A DNA stretch of 64,000 nucleotides from Acidobacteriota bacterium (GTDB taxonomy: Bacteria > Acidobacteriota > Holophagae > Holophagales > Holophagaceae): contig JACPYP010000011.1 of the NCBI GenBank assembly GCA_016195985.1, forward strand, positions 496,001 to 560,000, in the 5' to 3' direction. The notes beneath the pieces were generated by a model that was given only the letters and a program-made list of their open reading frames with translations, was not told where the DNA came from and searched no databases. Positions within the stretch are counted from its first letter, which is position 1. Every line of letters starts with the position of its first letter. Below are positions 25,751 through 33,826 of this stretch, piece after piece. Position numbers and translations under genes: made by a program.

Positions 25751-25992
25751 GCTGGATCGAAACCGACGGCGCCCTGGTTCGCACCTTCCAGACGCCGGAC
25801 TTCCTGACCGCCTACAACCTCGTCAGCGCCCTGGTGAGGCCCGCCGAAGACCTGAACCACCATCCAGACATCGCCTTCGGCTGGGGCTATGTGCGGGTCA
25901 CCTTGACCACCCATGATGCGGGCGGCATCACAGAGTTGGACCACCGCTTGGCCCAAGTCATAGATCTTGTTGTTAAAACTCTAATATTGTAG
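25747..25992 (+). CDS. phhB: 4a-hydroxytetrahydrobiopterin dehydratase (pterin-4a-carbinolamine dehydratase)
   Basis: 81 residues, start overlapping the hydroxylase stop (ATGA). The family signature is intact: DLNHHPDIAFGWGYVRVTLT with the catalytic His pair, then GGITELDHRLAQVID. It recycles the oxidised pterin produced by the hydroxylase, and may act as in DCoH-type proteins. At 81 residues it is slightly short because the N-terminal helix (MSWIETDGALVRTF) starts directly at the strand; the fold should be complete. Confidence 0.93.
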   Translation: MSWIETDGALVRTFQTPDFLTAYNLVSALVRPAEDLNHHPDIAFGWGYVRVTLTTHDAGGITELDHRLAQVIDLVVKTLIL

Positions 25993-26036
25993 AACTTAAT
26001 TCATATCGACCTTGTTCAGACACGGGAAGGTCAGCT

Positions 26037-26741
26037 ATGCTGGAGCGTTCATCGAGGAGTCCCTTGTCGAAGCCGTCGACCGTCCCCCGTCGTTTCCGCC
26101 ACGCCCTGCTCGGGACCCCTCTTGTCCTCGGCCTCGGGCTGCTCGGCCTGGCCATCGGATGCAGGTCTGATCAGGTGGCCCACTACCGCGTGCCCAAAGA
26201 GGCCGCGTCCGTCCATCCTGATCACGCGGATCACGCGGACCATGCGGAAGAGGCCATGCCCATGCCGGGCGGCATGCCCGCCGGCCAGGACCCTGCGGCC
26301 AACGTGCCTCCGCCGCCGGCCCCCAAGGGCGCGTTGAAGTGGTCGCTGCCCAAGGGTTGGAGCGAGCTACCCGGAGGCGGCATGCGATTCGCCACCTTCA
26401 AGGCCCCTTTCCAAGGGAAGGTGGAAGCCACCGTGGTGGTGCTGCCCGGGCCCGCCGGCGGCGAATTGGCCAACGTGAACCGGTGGCGCGGCCAGATCGG
26501 CCTGCCCGCCATGGACGAGGCCTCGCTGGCCAAGGCCCGCGCGACGGTCAAGTCCAGGGCCGGCGCCGTGAGCGTCTACGACTTCACCAGCGAGGGCCAG
26601 GCCAAGAGCCGCATGGTGACAGGCACCATCGCCACGCCCGACGGCAACACCTGGTTCCTGAAGCTGAACGGCGATGCCGATCCCGTGGCCAAGGCCAAGC
26701 CCGACTTCATGACCATCCTGGGGAGCCTCCACCTTGACTAA
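26037..26741 (+). CDS. Putative lipoprotein of the cytochrome c maturation cluster
   Basis: 234 residues. Basic N-terminus, hydrophobic segment ending LGLAIGC (lipobox, Cys near 42), then a His/Asp-rich stretch HPDHADHADHAEE coded by a near-perfect short repeat, a Met/Pro-rich segment, and a globular domain (about 95-234; LPKGWSELPGGGMRFATFK, VVVLPGPAGGELANVNRWR). I do not recognise a named family. The His/Asp/Met-rich linker could bind metal or heme. It overlaps resB by 8 bases, so it belongs to the Ccs operon and probably acts on the periplasmic face. Confidence 0.75.
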   Translation: MLERSSRSPLSKPSTVPRRFRHALLGTPLVLGLGLLGLAIGCRSDQVAHYRVPKEAASVHPDHADHADHAEEAMPMPGGMPAGQDPAANVPPPPAPKGALKWSLPKGWSELPGGGMRFATFKAPFQGKVEATVVVLPGPAGGELANVNRWRGQIGLPAMDEASLAKARATVKSRAGAVSVYDFTSEGQAKSRMVTGTIATPDGNTWFLKLNGDADPVAKAKPDFMTILGSLHLD

Positions 26742-27906
26742 GCCCTCCGCCTCCCGGACGAAGACGCTCGCCTTCGGCGCATGGTCCGTCCTCAAGTCCT
26801 TCCAGTTGACCATCGTGTTGCTGGCCCTCCTCATGTGCCTGGTGGTCTTCTGCACCTTGGCCCAGGTGGAGATGGGCACCCAGGGCGCCGTGAACGCCTA
26901 CATGCGCAGCTTCGTCGTCTGGAACCAGCCCCTCCTCCTCCGCCTGCCCTTCCCCGGCGGCGCGCTGGTGGGCCTGCTGCTCACCCTCAACCTCATCGCC
27001 AAGACGATCGACATCAAACTCAGCTGGCAGAAGGCCGGCATGTGGCTGGTCCATGTGGGGCTCGTGGTGCTCTTCGCGGGCGAATTCGTGGCCGGCATGA
27101 TGCAGGTGGACACGAACATGTCCATCGAGGTGGGCCAGACCGTCAACTACGTGCAGAGCTACAAAGAAATGGAACTGGCCGTCATCGACGTCACCGATCC
27201 CGTCTGGGACGAGGTGTACTCCGTGCCGGACACCATGCTGTCCAAGGGACGGGACATCGCCATTCCCGGCACGCCCGTCACCCTGAAGGTCAAGCGGTTC
27301 TTCCGCAACGCCCAGCTCAGCAACCTCATGCCCGGCGCGCCTCCCTCCGTGGCCACCATGGGCGTGGGGCCGGGCGTGTCGGTGGTCGAAGCGCCCGTGG
27401 TGTCCGCCGACAACGAGATGAACCAGACCTCGGCCTTTGTCGAGCCCGTGGCCGGCGGCCGCAGCTACGGCGTCTGGCTCGCCTCCGTGGCCATCGGGGC
27501 GCCCCAATCCTTCACCCACGAAGGGCACACCTACGCGCTCGTCATGCGCCTGCGCCGCCAGTACCTGCCCTACGCCTTCACCCTCAAGCAGTTCCGCCAC
27601 GATGTGTACCCGGGCACCGACATCCCCAAGAATTTCTCAAGCCTGGTCCAAGTGGTGAACCCTTCGCAGAAAGAATCCCGCGAGGTGCTCATCTACATGA
27701 ACCAGCCACTCCGGTACGAAGGCAAGACCTTCTACCAGGCGAGTTTTGGCAAGAACGACACGCTGTCCGTCCTTTCCGTGGTTGAAAATCCCGGCTGGCT
27801 TCTCCCCTATGTGTCGTGCGTGCTGGTCTCCCTGGGCCTGCTCGTGCACTTCGCCATCGTCCTGCGCCGCTCCCTGAAGCGCCGCCAGGACAAGAAGGAG
27901 GGCTGA
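26734..27906 (+). CDS. resB: ResB-family cytochrome c biogenesis protein
   Basis: 390 residues from TTG 26734, preceded by GGGAG about 9 bases upstream and overlapping the lipoprotein gene. Hydrophobic segments near 20-40, 75-95 and 105-125, a large periplasmic domain (about 130-345; includes ITLKVKRFFRN-type strands and QPLRYEGKTFYQASFGK), and a last segment near 355-380 match ResB, which binds apocytochrome and heme with CcsA in system II cytochrome c maturation. Three bases separate it from ccsA. Confidence 0.88.
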   Translation: MTKPSASRTKTLAFGAWSVLKSFQLTIVLLALLMCLVVFCTLAQVEMGTQGAVNAYMRSFVVWNQPLLLRLPFPGGALVGLLLTLNLIAKTIDIKLSWQKAGMWLVHVGLVVLFAGEFVAGMMQVDTNMSIEVGQTVNYVQSYKEMELAVIDVTDPVWDEVYSVPDTMLSKGRDIAIPGTPVTLKVKRFFRNAQLSNLMPGAPPSVATMGVGPGVSVVEAPVVSADNEMNQTSAFVEPVAGGRSYGVWLASVAIGAPQSFTHEGHTYALVMRLRRQYLPYAFTLKQFRHDVYPGTDIPKNFSSLVQVVNPSQKESREVLIYMNQPLRYEGKTFYQASFGKNDTLSVLSVVENPGWLLPYVSCVLVSLGLLVHFAIVLRRSLKRRQDKKEG

Positions 27907-27909
27907 TCA

Positions 27910-29682
27910 ATGACCTTCGTGCAGAAATACCTCGCCTGGGGCGCCGGCGCGCTGGCCCTCATCATCGCCCTCGTCTTCGCGCTGCCCACGGGCAAGGCCC
28001 GGGGCTTCGACGTCAGCGGCTTCGGCACCCTGCCCATCCTGGAAGGCGGCCGCGTCAAGCCGCTGGATTCACTGGCCCGCAATTCCCTGCTGGTGATCCA
28101 TAGCCGCCAGGGCTTCCGGCACGACAACCGCGTGGTGGGCCCCGACGAGTGGATCCTGGACGTGCTCTTCCGGCCCCAGGTGGCCGATCAGCAGCCCATC
28201 TTCGTCATCGACGATCCCGATGTCATCGGCCTCATCGGCGCCAAGCAGACCAAGAACCGCAACTACTTCAGCTTCGCGGACCTCTCCTCGCACCTGGAGG
28301 AGATCCAGAAGCAGGCCACCAACGCCCAGCCCATCCCCGCCCAGAAGCGCACCCGCTTCCAGAGCGCCATCGTCAACCTGTTCGACCGCGTCTACCTCTA
28401 CTACAAACTGCGCAACACCCTGCAGCTGGCGGGCTCCCCGGGCCTGGGATGGGAGCTGCAGTCCTTAGGCTCGCCCGATGCGCCCTTGCGCCATCAGGAT
28501 CTCATGCAGCTGGCCCAGTTCCGCATGCTGCCGCCCCCAGGGGGCGCCGGCCCTGACGGCTGGCAGAATGTGGGCCAGGCCCTGAGCGCCAGCCAGGCCG
28601 GGGCTCCGCTGCATCCCGGCCTCATCCCCCTGGCCAAGCTGAACGCCGCCTATGTGGCCAACGACGCGGCCACCTTCAACCAGACCCTCCGCGACATGAA
28701 CGCTGTGGTGTCCCAGCTGACGCCGGGCGCCCTGGCCCACGCCTCCAACGAAGTCGTCTTCAACCGGGCCCAGCCCTTCTTCGTGGGCCTGTCCATCTAC
28801 TTCGTGGCCTTCCTCACGCTCTGCATCTCCTGGATCTACAAGCCCGATCTCCTCCGCCCCACGGCTTACGCGCTGCTCTTCTCCGGCGCCATCGTGCACA
28901 CCCTGGGCCTGGCCGCCCGCATCATCCTGCAGGGCCGCCCCCCGGTCACCAACCTCTACTCCTCTGCCATCTTCGTGGGCTGGGGCGCGGTGATCCTGGG
29001 CCTCATCATCGAGCGGATGTACCGGAAGGGCTTCGGCACCGCCGTGGCCGCCGCCGCCGGGTTCGCTTCCCTCATCGTGGCCCAGAACCTGGGCACCGAA
29101 GGCGACACCATGGAGATGATGCGCGCGGTGCTGGATTCCAACTTCTGGCTGGCCACCCACGTGGTGACCATCACCATCGGCTACGCAGGCACCTTCCTCG
29201 CGGGCTCCATCGCCATCGCCTATGCGCTGCGCAAGCACATCGCCGCCAAGCCCGACGCGGAGGCGGAGAAGGCCCTGGTCGACATGGCCTACGGCATCAT
29301 CTGCTTCTCCCTGTTCTTCAGCTTCGTGGGCACGGTGCTGGGCGGCATCTGGGCCGACCAGTCCTGGGGCCGATTCTGGGGCTGGGACCCCAAGGAGAAC
29401 GGCGCCCTGCTCATCGTGCTGTGGAACGCCATCATCCTCCACACCCGCCTGGGCGGCTACGTCCGCGACCGCGGCCTCATGGTGATGGCCATCTTCGGCA
29501 ACATCATCACGGCCCTGTCCTGGTTCGGCGTGAACATGCTGGGCGTGGGCCTGCACTCCTACGGCTTCATGGACAAGGCCTTCGCCGCGCTCACCCTGTT
29601 CTGCCTCAGCCAGCTGCTCCTCATGGGCATCTGCTACGCCCCCGCGCGCTTCTGGACGCAACGGCCGCCCTCCAAGGCTTAG
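27910..29682 (+). CDS. ccsA: CcsA-family heme handling / cytochrome c biogenesis protein with long N-terminal domain
   Basis: 590 residues. The C-terminal half (about 290-585) has eight hydrophobic segments and the tryptophan-rich heme signature WADQSWGRFWGWDPKENGAL with conserved His residues before and after it (LATHVV, IILHTRLGG), as in CcsA/CcmC-type proteins. The N-terminal 290 residues hold one membrane segment and a large soluble domain (RVKPLDSLARN, then QFRMLPPPGG) that ordinary CcsA proteins of about 320 residues lack. With ResB it would deliver heme for covalent attachment outside the membrane. A strong terminator follows 17 bases after the stop. Confidence 0.92.
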   Translation: MTFVQKYLAWGAGALALIIALVFALPTGKARGFDVSGFGTLPILEGGRVKPLDSLARNSLLVIHSRQGFRHDNRVVGPDEWILDVLFRPQVADQQPIFVIDDPDVIGLIGAKQTKNRNYFSFADLSSHLEEIQKQATNAQPIPAQKRTRFQSAIVNLFDRVYLYYKLRNTLQLAGSPGLGWELQSLGSPDAPLRHQDLMQLAQFRMLPPPGGAGPDGWQNVGQALSASQAGAPLHPGLIPLAKLNAAYVANDAATFNQTLRDMNAVVSQLTPGALAHASNEVVFNRAQPFFVGLSIYFVAFLTLCISWIYKPDLLRPTAYALLFSGAIVHTLGLAARIILQGRPPVTNLYSSAIFVGWGAVILGLIIERMYRKGFGTAVAAAAGFASLIVAQNLGTEGDTMEMMRAVLDSNFWLATHVVTITIGYAGTFLAGSIAIAYALRKHIAAKPDAEAEKALVDMAYGIICFSLFFSFVGTVLGGIWADQSWGRFWGWDPKENGALLIVLWNAIILHTRLGGYVRDRGLMVMAIFGNIITALSWFGVNMLGVGLHSYGFMDKAFAALTLFCLSQLLLMGICYAPARFWTQRPPSKA

Positions 29683-29699
29683 CCCTTCCCGGCGCAAGA

Positions 29700-29727
29700 A
29701 ACGGCCCCCGGATCCGGGGGCCGTTTT
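29700..29727 (+). terminator. Rho-independent terminator of the ccs operon
   Basis: A perfect self-complementary 26-base sequence (29700-29725, centred on GGATCC) with GC-rich arms is followed by TTTT. It lies 17 bases after the ccsA stop. Confidence 0.9.
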
Positions 29728-29886
29728 CATGCCGCGAAGAGCGCTTCATGCGGATTTGAGTTCAAAAGACAAGGAACACCCCCAAACCCCCCGGCCGGGA
29801 TGCCTGGGGGTGAATGTCCTTTTCTATTGGATTGAACGCAACTCTTTAGCCAGATCGCACCAACGATAGAAATCCCCCGCGGAGAC
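29728..29886. other. Intergenic stretch between convergent units, no gene seen
   Basis: The sequence between the two facing terminators is less GC-rich than the coding DNA around it. It contains the palindrome-like CACCCCCAAACCCCC / GCCTGGGGGTG (29776-29812), which can form a hairpin. No open frame with a ribosome site and no RNA gene is recognisable. Confidence 0.5.
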
Positions 29887-29923
29887 AAAAGCCCACGGAG
29901 GCGGCACGAGGCCTCCGCGGTGG
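29887..29923 (-). terminator. Rho-independent terminator downstream of murD and the secreted small protein
   Basis: Read on the minus strand, a hairpin with arms CCGCGGAGGC / GCCTCCGTGG is followed by GCTTTTGT. It lies about 30 bases after the stop of the gene at 29952-30476 and faces the ccs terminator. Confidence 0.75.
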
Positions 29924-29951
29924 ATCCTTTACGACTGCTGGCGAGACGGTA

Positions 29952-30476
29952 TCACTTCACCTTGCGGGTATCGGCTTCCAGGTAGGTCTTGAAGGCCTCC
30001 GGCGCCTGGGGCGGCGCGATCTCGAAGCGCACCGTCACCATGGAGGCCGACTTGGGCAGGTAGCTCAGGCGGAATCGCGGGCCCGGGGCCGCTTCGCTGG
30101 TGAACGTGACGCCCGAGGGCGACGATGCCACCAGGTAGCGGATGACATGATCCTCGTTGTCCACGTACAGGGCCTTCAGCTGCCCGCCTTCGGTGAACAC
30201 GGTCATGAAGTCTTCATGGTGCGAGGCCGGGCGGCCGTTCGAGGCGACGCTGTCGGCATAACTGCGGCGGGCGAGCACCCTTCCATCCGATTCAAAGCGG
30301 AAGGTGGCCGCGCCGGAAGGCCCGCCCCCTTCCGCCTTCCACTCCCCTTCCAGGAAGCGCAGGGCGGCGAAGGCGTCCGGAGTGGCGCGCGGAGCTGGCG
30401 GCCGAGTTGGCGGCGGAGTGGGCGATTGGGCTCCCAACGCGCCGAGGGCGGTCAGGATCAGGACGAGTTGTCGCAT
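29952..30476 (-). CDS. Small secreted protein, DUF1579-like beta-barrel (tentative)
   Basis: 174 residues from the second ATG (30476): AGGAGGG ends directly at an earlier ATG (30482), so the later one has the proper spacing. A signal peptide (RQLVLILTALGALGAQS) is followed by a Pro-rich spacer and a domain beginning FAALRFLEGEWKAEGGG, which resembles the opening of DUF1579/THAP4-like lipocalin barrels, with alternating strands to the end. Function unknown. It follows murD by 12 bases on the same strand and is probably cotranscribed. Confidence 0.7.
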   Translation of the reverse strand: MRQLVLILTALGALGAQSPTPPPTRPPAPRATPDAFAALRFLEGEWKAEGGGPSGAATFRFESDGRVLARRSYADSVASNGRPASHHEDFMTVFTEGGQLKALYVDNEDHVIRYLVASSPSGVTFTSEAAPGPRFRLSYLPKSASMVTVRFEIAPPQAPEAFKTYLEADTRKVK

Positions 30477-30488
30477 GGGCATCCCTCC

Positions 30489-31829
30489 TCAGGTCAGTGC
30501 GGGTGATTGGCACCAGGTCTGGGCGAGTTTTTCAAAACGGTCGCCTCGCTGCTCAAAGTTATCGAACTGGTCGAAGCTGGCGCAAGCGGGACTGAGCAGC
30601 ACCTGGTCGCCGGGCTGGGCCAGGGCGAAGGCGGTCCGGACCGCATCGTCGAACCCGGGCACCACCTCGTGGGGCAGGTCCGCCAGATCCCGAGTGAGCT
30701 GCGGAATGGCCTCGCCCAGGAAGACCAGGCGGCGCAGCTTGCCCGCCAGGGCCTCGCGCATGGGCTCGTAGCTGGCGCCCTTGTCGGTACCACCCAGCAG
30801 CAGCACCAGGGGCCCCGGCAAGGCGCGGATGGCCGTGAGCGTGGCGTCCACGTTGGTGCCCTTGGAATCGTTGTAGGCCCTCACGCCGCCCTTCTCGCCG
30901 CAGAAGGCGATGCGGTGGGCCAGCCCCGGATAGCTCTTCAAGCCCTCGCAGAGGCGCTCGCGGGACGCGCCCGCGTGGCTCGCCAGCAGGCAGGCGGCCA
31001 GGGCGTTTTCCACGTTGTGGTCCCCGGGAATGAGCAGCTCCGAACGGGAGACCAGGGGCTCGCCGTGCAGGCGCAGCAGACCCGAGCCGTCGCACCAGGC
31101 CTCGCAGGCCGACCAGCCGAAACGCGCCGTCCGCGCGGATCCCGGAGCATCCTCCCACCATTCTGGATGGGCCGCCGGCACCACCCGCAGGTCGGCGGCG
31201 CCCTGTCCTTCGAAGATCCGCAGCTTCGTCCGGCGGTAGGTCTCCATGGTGCCGTGGCGGGCCAGGTGATCCGGCGTGAGGTTGAGGAAGGCCGCGCCTT
31301 CCGCGTGGAAGGCCCGCGTGGATTCCAGCTGATAGCTGCTCAGCTCCACCACGAACACCGTGCCCGGCGCCGCCGCCTCCACCGCCTCGATCATGGGCGT
31401 GCCCAGGTTGCCGCAAGCGACGGAGGGGATGCCCGAAACGTTGAGCAGGTGCGCCGCCAGATCCGTGGTGGTGCTCTTCCCGTTGGTGCCCGTCACCGCC
31501 AGCACCCGGCTTCCATCCGCGCGTTCGCGCAACACCCGGTGGGCCAGCTCCACTTCGCCGACCACGGGAATGCCTTGTTCGATGGCCGCGGCCACGAAAG
31601 GCACGCTGCGGGAAATGCCCGGACTGAGGATCAGCTCCTCGCAGCCGTCCAATAGTACGAAAGGATGATCTCCCCATACGCCTGGAATGCCCAGACCGGT
31701 CAGTTCCGCCTCCAGCACGGGCCCAGGGTCCGGGCGCTTGTCCGTGACCAGCACCGCCTGCCCGCGCTTCGCCAGATGGCGCGCCGCCGCCAGCCCCGAC
31801 CGTCCCGCTCCCATGACCACGGTGCGCAT
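30489..31829 (-). CDS. murD: UDP-N-acetylmuramoyl-L-alanine--D-glutamate ligase
   Basis: 446 residues. N-terminal Rossmann-like strand VVMGAGRSGLAAARHL, ATP-binding VTGTNGKSTTTDLAAHLL (Mur ligase P-loop), NLTPDHLARHG and the C-terminal domain with YNDSKGTNVDATLTAI, diagnostic for MurD. It adds D-Glu to UDP-MurNAc-L-Ala in the cytoplasm. It is separated from the rest of the dcw cluster by the EAL gene on the opposite strand, so it must have its own promoter in the 137-base gap upstream. Confidence 0.96.
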   Translation of the reverse strand: MRTVVMGAGRSGLAAARHLAKRGQAVLVTDKRPDPGPVLEAELTGLGIPGVWGDHPFVLLDGCEELILSPGISRSVPFVAAAIEQGIPVVGEVELAHRVLRERADGSRVLAVTGTNGKSTTTDLAAHLLNVSGIPSVACGNLGTPMIEAVEAAAPGTVFVVELSSYQLESTRAFHAEGAAFLNLTPDHLARHGTMETYRRTKLRIFEGQGAADLRVVPAAHPEWWEDAPGSARTARFGWSACEAWCDGSGLLRLHGEPLVSRSELLIPGDHNVENALAACLLASHAGASRERLCEGLKSYPGLAHRIAFCGEKGGVRAYNDSKGTNVDATLTAIRALPGPLVLLLGGTDKGASYEPMREALAGKLRRLVFLGEAIPQLTRDLADLPHEVVPGFDDAVRTAFALAQPGDQVLLSPACASFDQFDNFEQRGDRFEKLAQTWCQSPALT

Positions 31830-31966
31830 GCGCCGCCTCCTCCTTTCAGACTAGAAGCCTGTAGATGGATGTGAAAGACCCTCACTGAGCGCAGATGCGG
31901 CGGGCATTTCCGTCAATGGCCAAGCTACAATGACGAAGTGCCCCAAGGATCGAGCGCGGAGTGAAC

Positions 31967-32734
31967 ATGCCCAAGGGCATTCTGGAAAGCATGCTGAGCG
32001 GCGAAGGCCTCATTGTGCCGCACGTGCAGCCCATGTACCGCCTCAACGACAACCGCCTGATGGCCCGCGAGTACCTCGCCCGGCACATCGACGCCGAGGG
32101 GCATGCCCATGCGGTGGGTCCCCTGCTGCAGGATCCGGCGCTCAGCCCCTCGGACCGGCTCTTCCTGGATTTGAAATTCCTGGAATCCACCTTTCAGACG
32201 CTGACACGAACGGGCGACGCCGCCTACCTCCACTTCGTGAATCTGGAGCCAGTGAGCCTTGAGGCCGCAGGTTTCTGGGACTGCCTGCCCCGCTGGCTGG
32301 AGGCCCTGCCCTTCGCCCCAGACCGCGTGGTCATGGAATTCACGGAATCCCAGGGCGTCCACGACCTGGAGGCGCTCCAGGGCTTCGCCAACCGCCTGCG
32401 CGACATGGGCCTGCAGGTGGCGGTGGACGATCTGGGCGCCGGCGTGGCCAGCCTCACCCACATGGCCCGGCTGGCCCCGGATTTCATCAAGGCCGACCGC
32501 AGTCTGGTGGAGCAGGTGCACCGTCGCCCCTACCAGGCCGCGCTCCTGAATGCGCTCGCGCACTTCGCCGAACGCATGCGCATCGGCTTCATCGCCGAGG
32601 GCATCGAAACCCTGGAAGAACTCCAGGCGGTCATCGACGCCGACGTGCCCTGGGGCCAGGGCTACGTCCTGGGCCAACCCTGGCCCACGCGACCCCGGCC
32701 CCTGGTTTCGCCTACCTCAGCTTCAGGGAGCTGA
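31967..32734 (+). CDS. EAL-domain protein (c-di-GMP phosphodiesterase)
   Basis: 255 residues from ATG 31967 (GGAG five bases upstream). Stand-alone EAL domain. The name motif is AREYLAR, keeping the catalytic Glu and the Arg; further key residues are present: LHFVNLEP (Asn), VVMEFTES (Glu), VDDLGAG (Asp-Asp), FIKADRSLV (Lys, Asp) and AEGIETLEEL (Glu). Activity, hydrolysing c-di-GMP to pGpG, is therefore plausible. No sensor or membrane segment. It lies between murD and mraY on the opposite strand, and its 3' end overlaps the end of mraY by 23 bases. Confidence 0.9.
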   Translation: MPKGILESMLSGEGLIVPHVQPMYRLNDNRLMAREYLARHIDAEGHAHAVGPLLQDPALSPSDRLFLDLKFLESTFQTLTRTGDAAYLHFVNLEPVSLEAAGFWDCLPRWLEALPFAPDRVVMEFTESQGVHDLEALQGFANRLRDMGLQVAVDDLGAGVASLTHMARLAPDFIKADRSLVEQVHRRPYQAALLNALAHFAERMRIGFIAEGIETLEELQAVIDADVPWGQGYVLGQPWPTRPRPLVSPTSASGS

Positions 32735-33800
32735 GCGCCAGGATCGAGCAGACGATGGCCGTGATCCACATGCGGATGACGACCTTGGTCTCCTGCAGGC
32801 CGCCCAGTTCCAGGTGATGGTGGAAGGGGGCCATGCGGAAGATGCGCTTGCCGCCGCGCAGCTTGAAGCTGCCCACCTGCAGGATGACGCTGACCGCCTC
32901 CAGCACGAAGAGTCCGCCCGCGATGACCAGCAGCAGCTCCTGCTTGATGACCACCGCCACGGTCCCCAGCGCCCCGCCCAGCGCCAGCGAGCCGGTGTCG
33001 CCCATGAACACTTCGGCCGGGTGGGCGTTGTACCACAGGAAGCCCAGGCAGGCTCCGGCCATGGCGCCCATGAAGACGGACAGCTCGGCGCCCCCGGGCA
33101 CGTGCGGCACCACCAGGTAGGCCGCGATCTTCGCGTGGCCGACGATGTAGGCCAGGATGGCGAAGGTGAGCGACACGATGAGCGTGCCGCCGATGGCGAG
33201 GCCGTCCAGACCGTCCGTGAGGTTCACGGCATTGCTGGTGCTCACCATCACCAGCCAGATCCAGGGGATGAGGAAGATGCCCACATTGGGCCTGAAGTTC
33301 TTGAAGAAGGGCACGGAAAGCTGGCTGGTGGCCGAACCCCGGATGCCGAAATGCAGGATGAGCCAGGCCACCAGCAGCGAGATGCCCGTGAGCAGCGCCA
33401 TCTTCTGCCAGCTGGTGAGGCCCAGGTTCTGCTTCTTGAGCAGCTTCTGGGCGTCGTCGAAGGCGCCCACGGTGCCGAAGCCCACCAGCGCCAGCAGGGC
33501 CACCCAGATGGCGCCGCTCTTCAGGTCGCACCACAGCAGGGTGGACACCGTGATCACCAGCAGGATGAGGATGCCCCCCATGGTGGGCGTGCCAGCCTTC
33601 TTCTGGTGGTTCTCGGGGCCCACATCCCGGATGTGCTGCCCCATTTTCAGCGCCGTCAGGGTGCGGATCACCAAGGGCCCCAAGAGCAGGCTGAGCACCA
33701 TGGCCGTGGCGGCGGCCATGGCCGTGCGGAAGGTCACGTAGCGGAAAACGGAAAAACCCGGGACGAGGTCGCGGTAAGGGAAGAGGAGCCAAGGCAGCAT
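32712..33800 (-). CDS. mraY: Phospho-N-acetylmuramoyl-pentapeptide-transferase
   Basis: 362 residues from the ATG at 33800 (the in-frame upstream extension overlaps murF and is rejected). Ten hydrophobic segments; motifs AGTPTMGGILIL, the catalytic NLTDGLDGLAIG Asp-rich loop, GDTGSLALGGALG and the terminal RMAPFHHHLELGG are all diagnostic of MraY. It makes lipid I on the inner membrane. It is preceded by murF with a 26-base gap. Confidence 0.97.
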   Translation of the reverse strand: MLPWLLFPYRDLVPGFSVFRYVTFRTAMAAATAMVLSLLLGPLVIRTLTALKMGQHIRDVGPENHQKKAGTPTMGGILILLVITVSTLLWCDLKSGAIWVALLALVGFGTVGAFDDAQKLLKKQNLGLTSWQKMALLTGISLLVAWLILHFGIRGSATSQLSVPFFKNFRPNVGIFLIPWIWLVMVSTSNAVNLTDGLDGLAIGGTLIVSLTFAILAYIVGHAKIAAYLVVPHVPGGAELSVFMGAMAGACLGFLWYNAHPAEVFMGDTGSLALGGALGTVAVVIKQELLLVIAGGLFVLEAVSVILQVGSFKLRGGKRIFRMAPFHHHLELGGLQETKVVIRMWITAIVCSILALSSLKLR

Positions 33801-33826
33801 GAGTCGTCCAGAAGCAGGGCGTTCAG

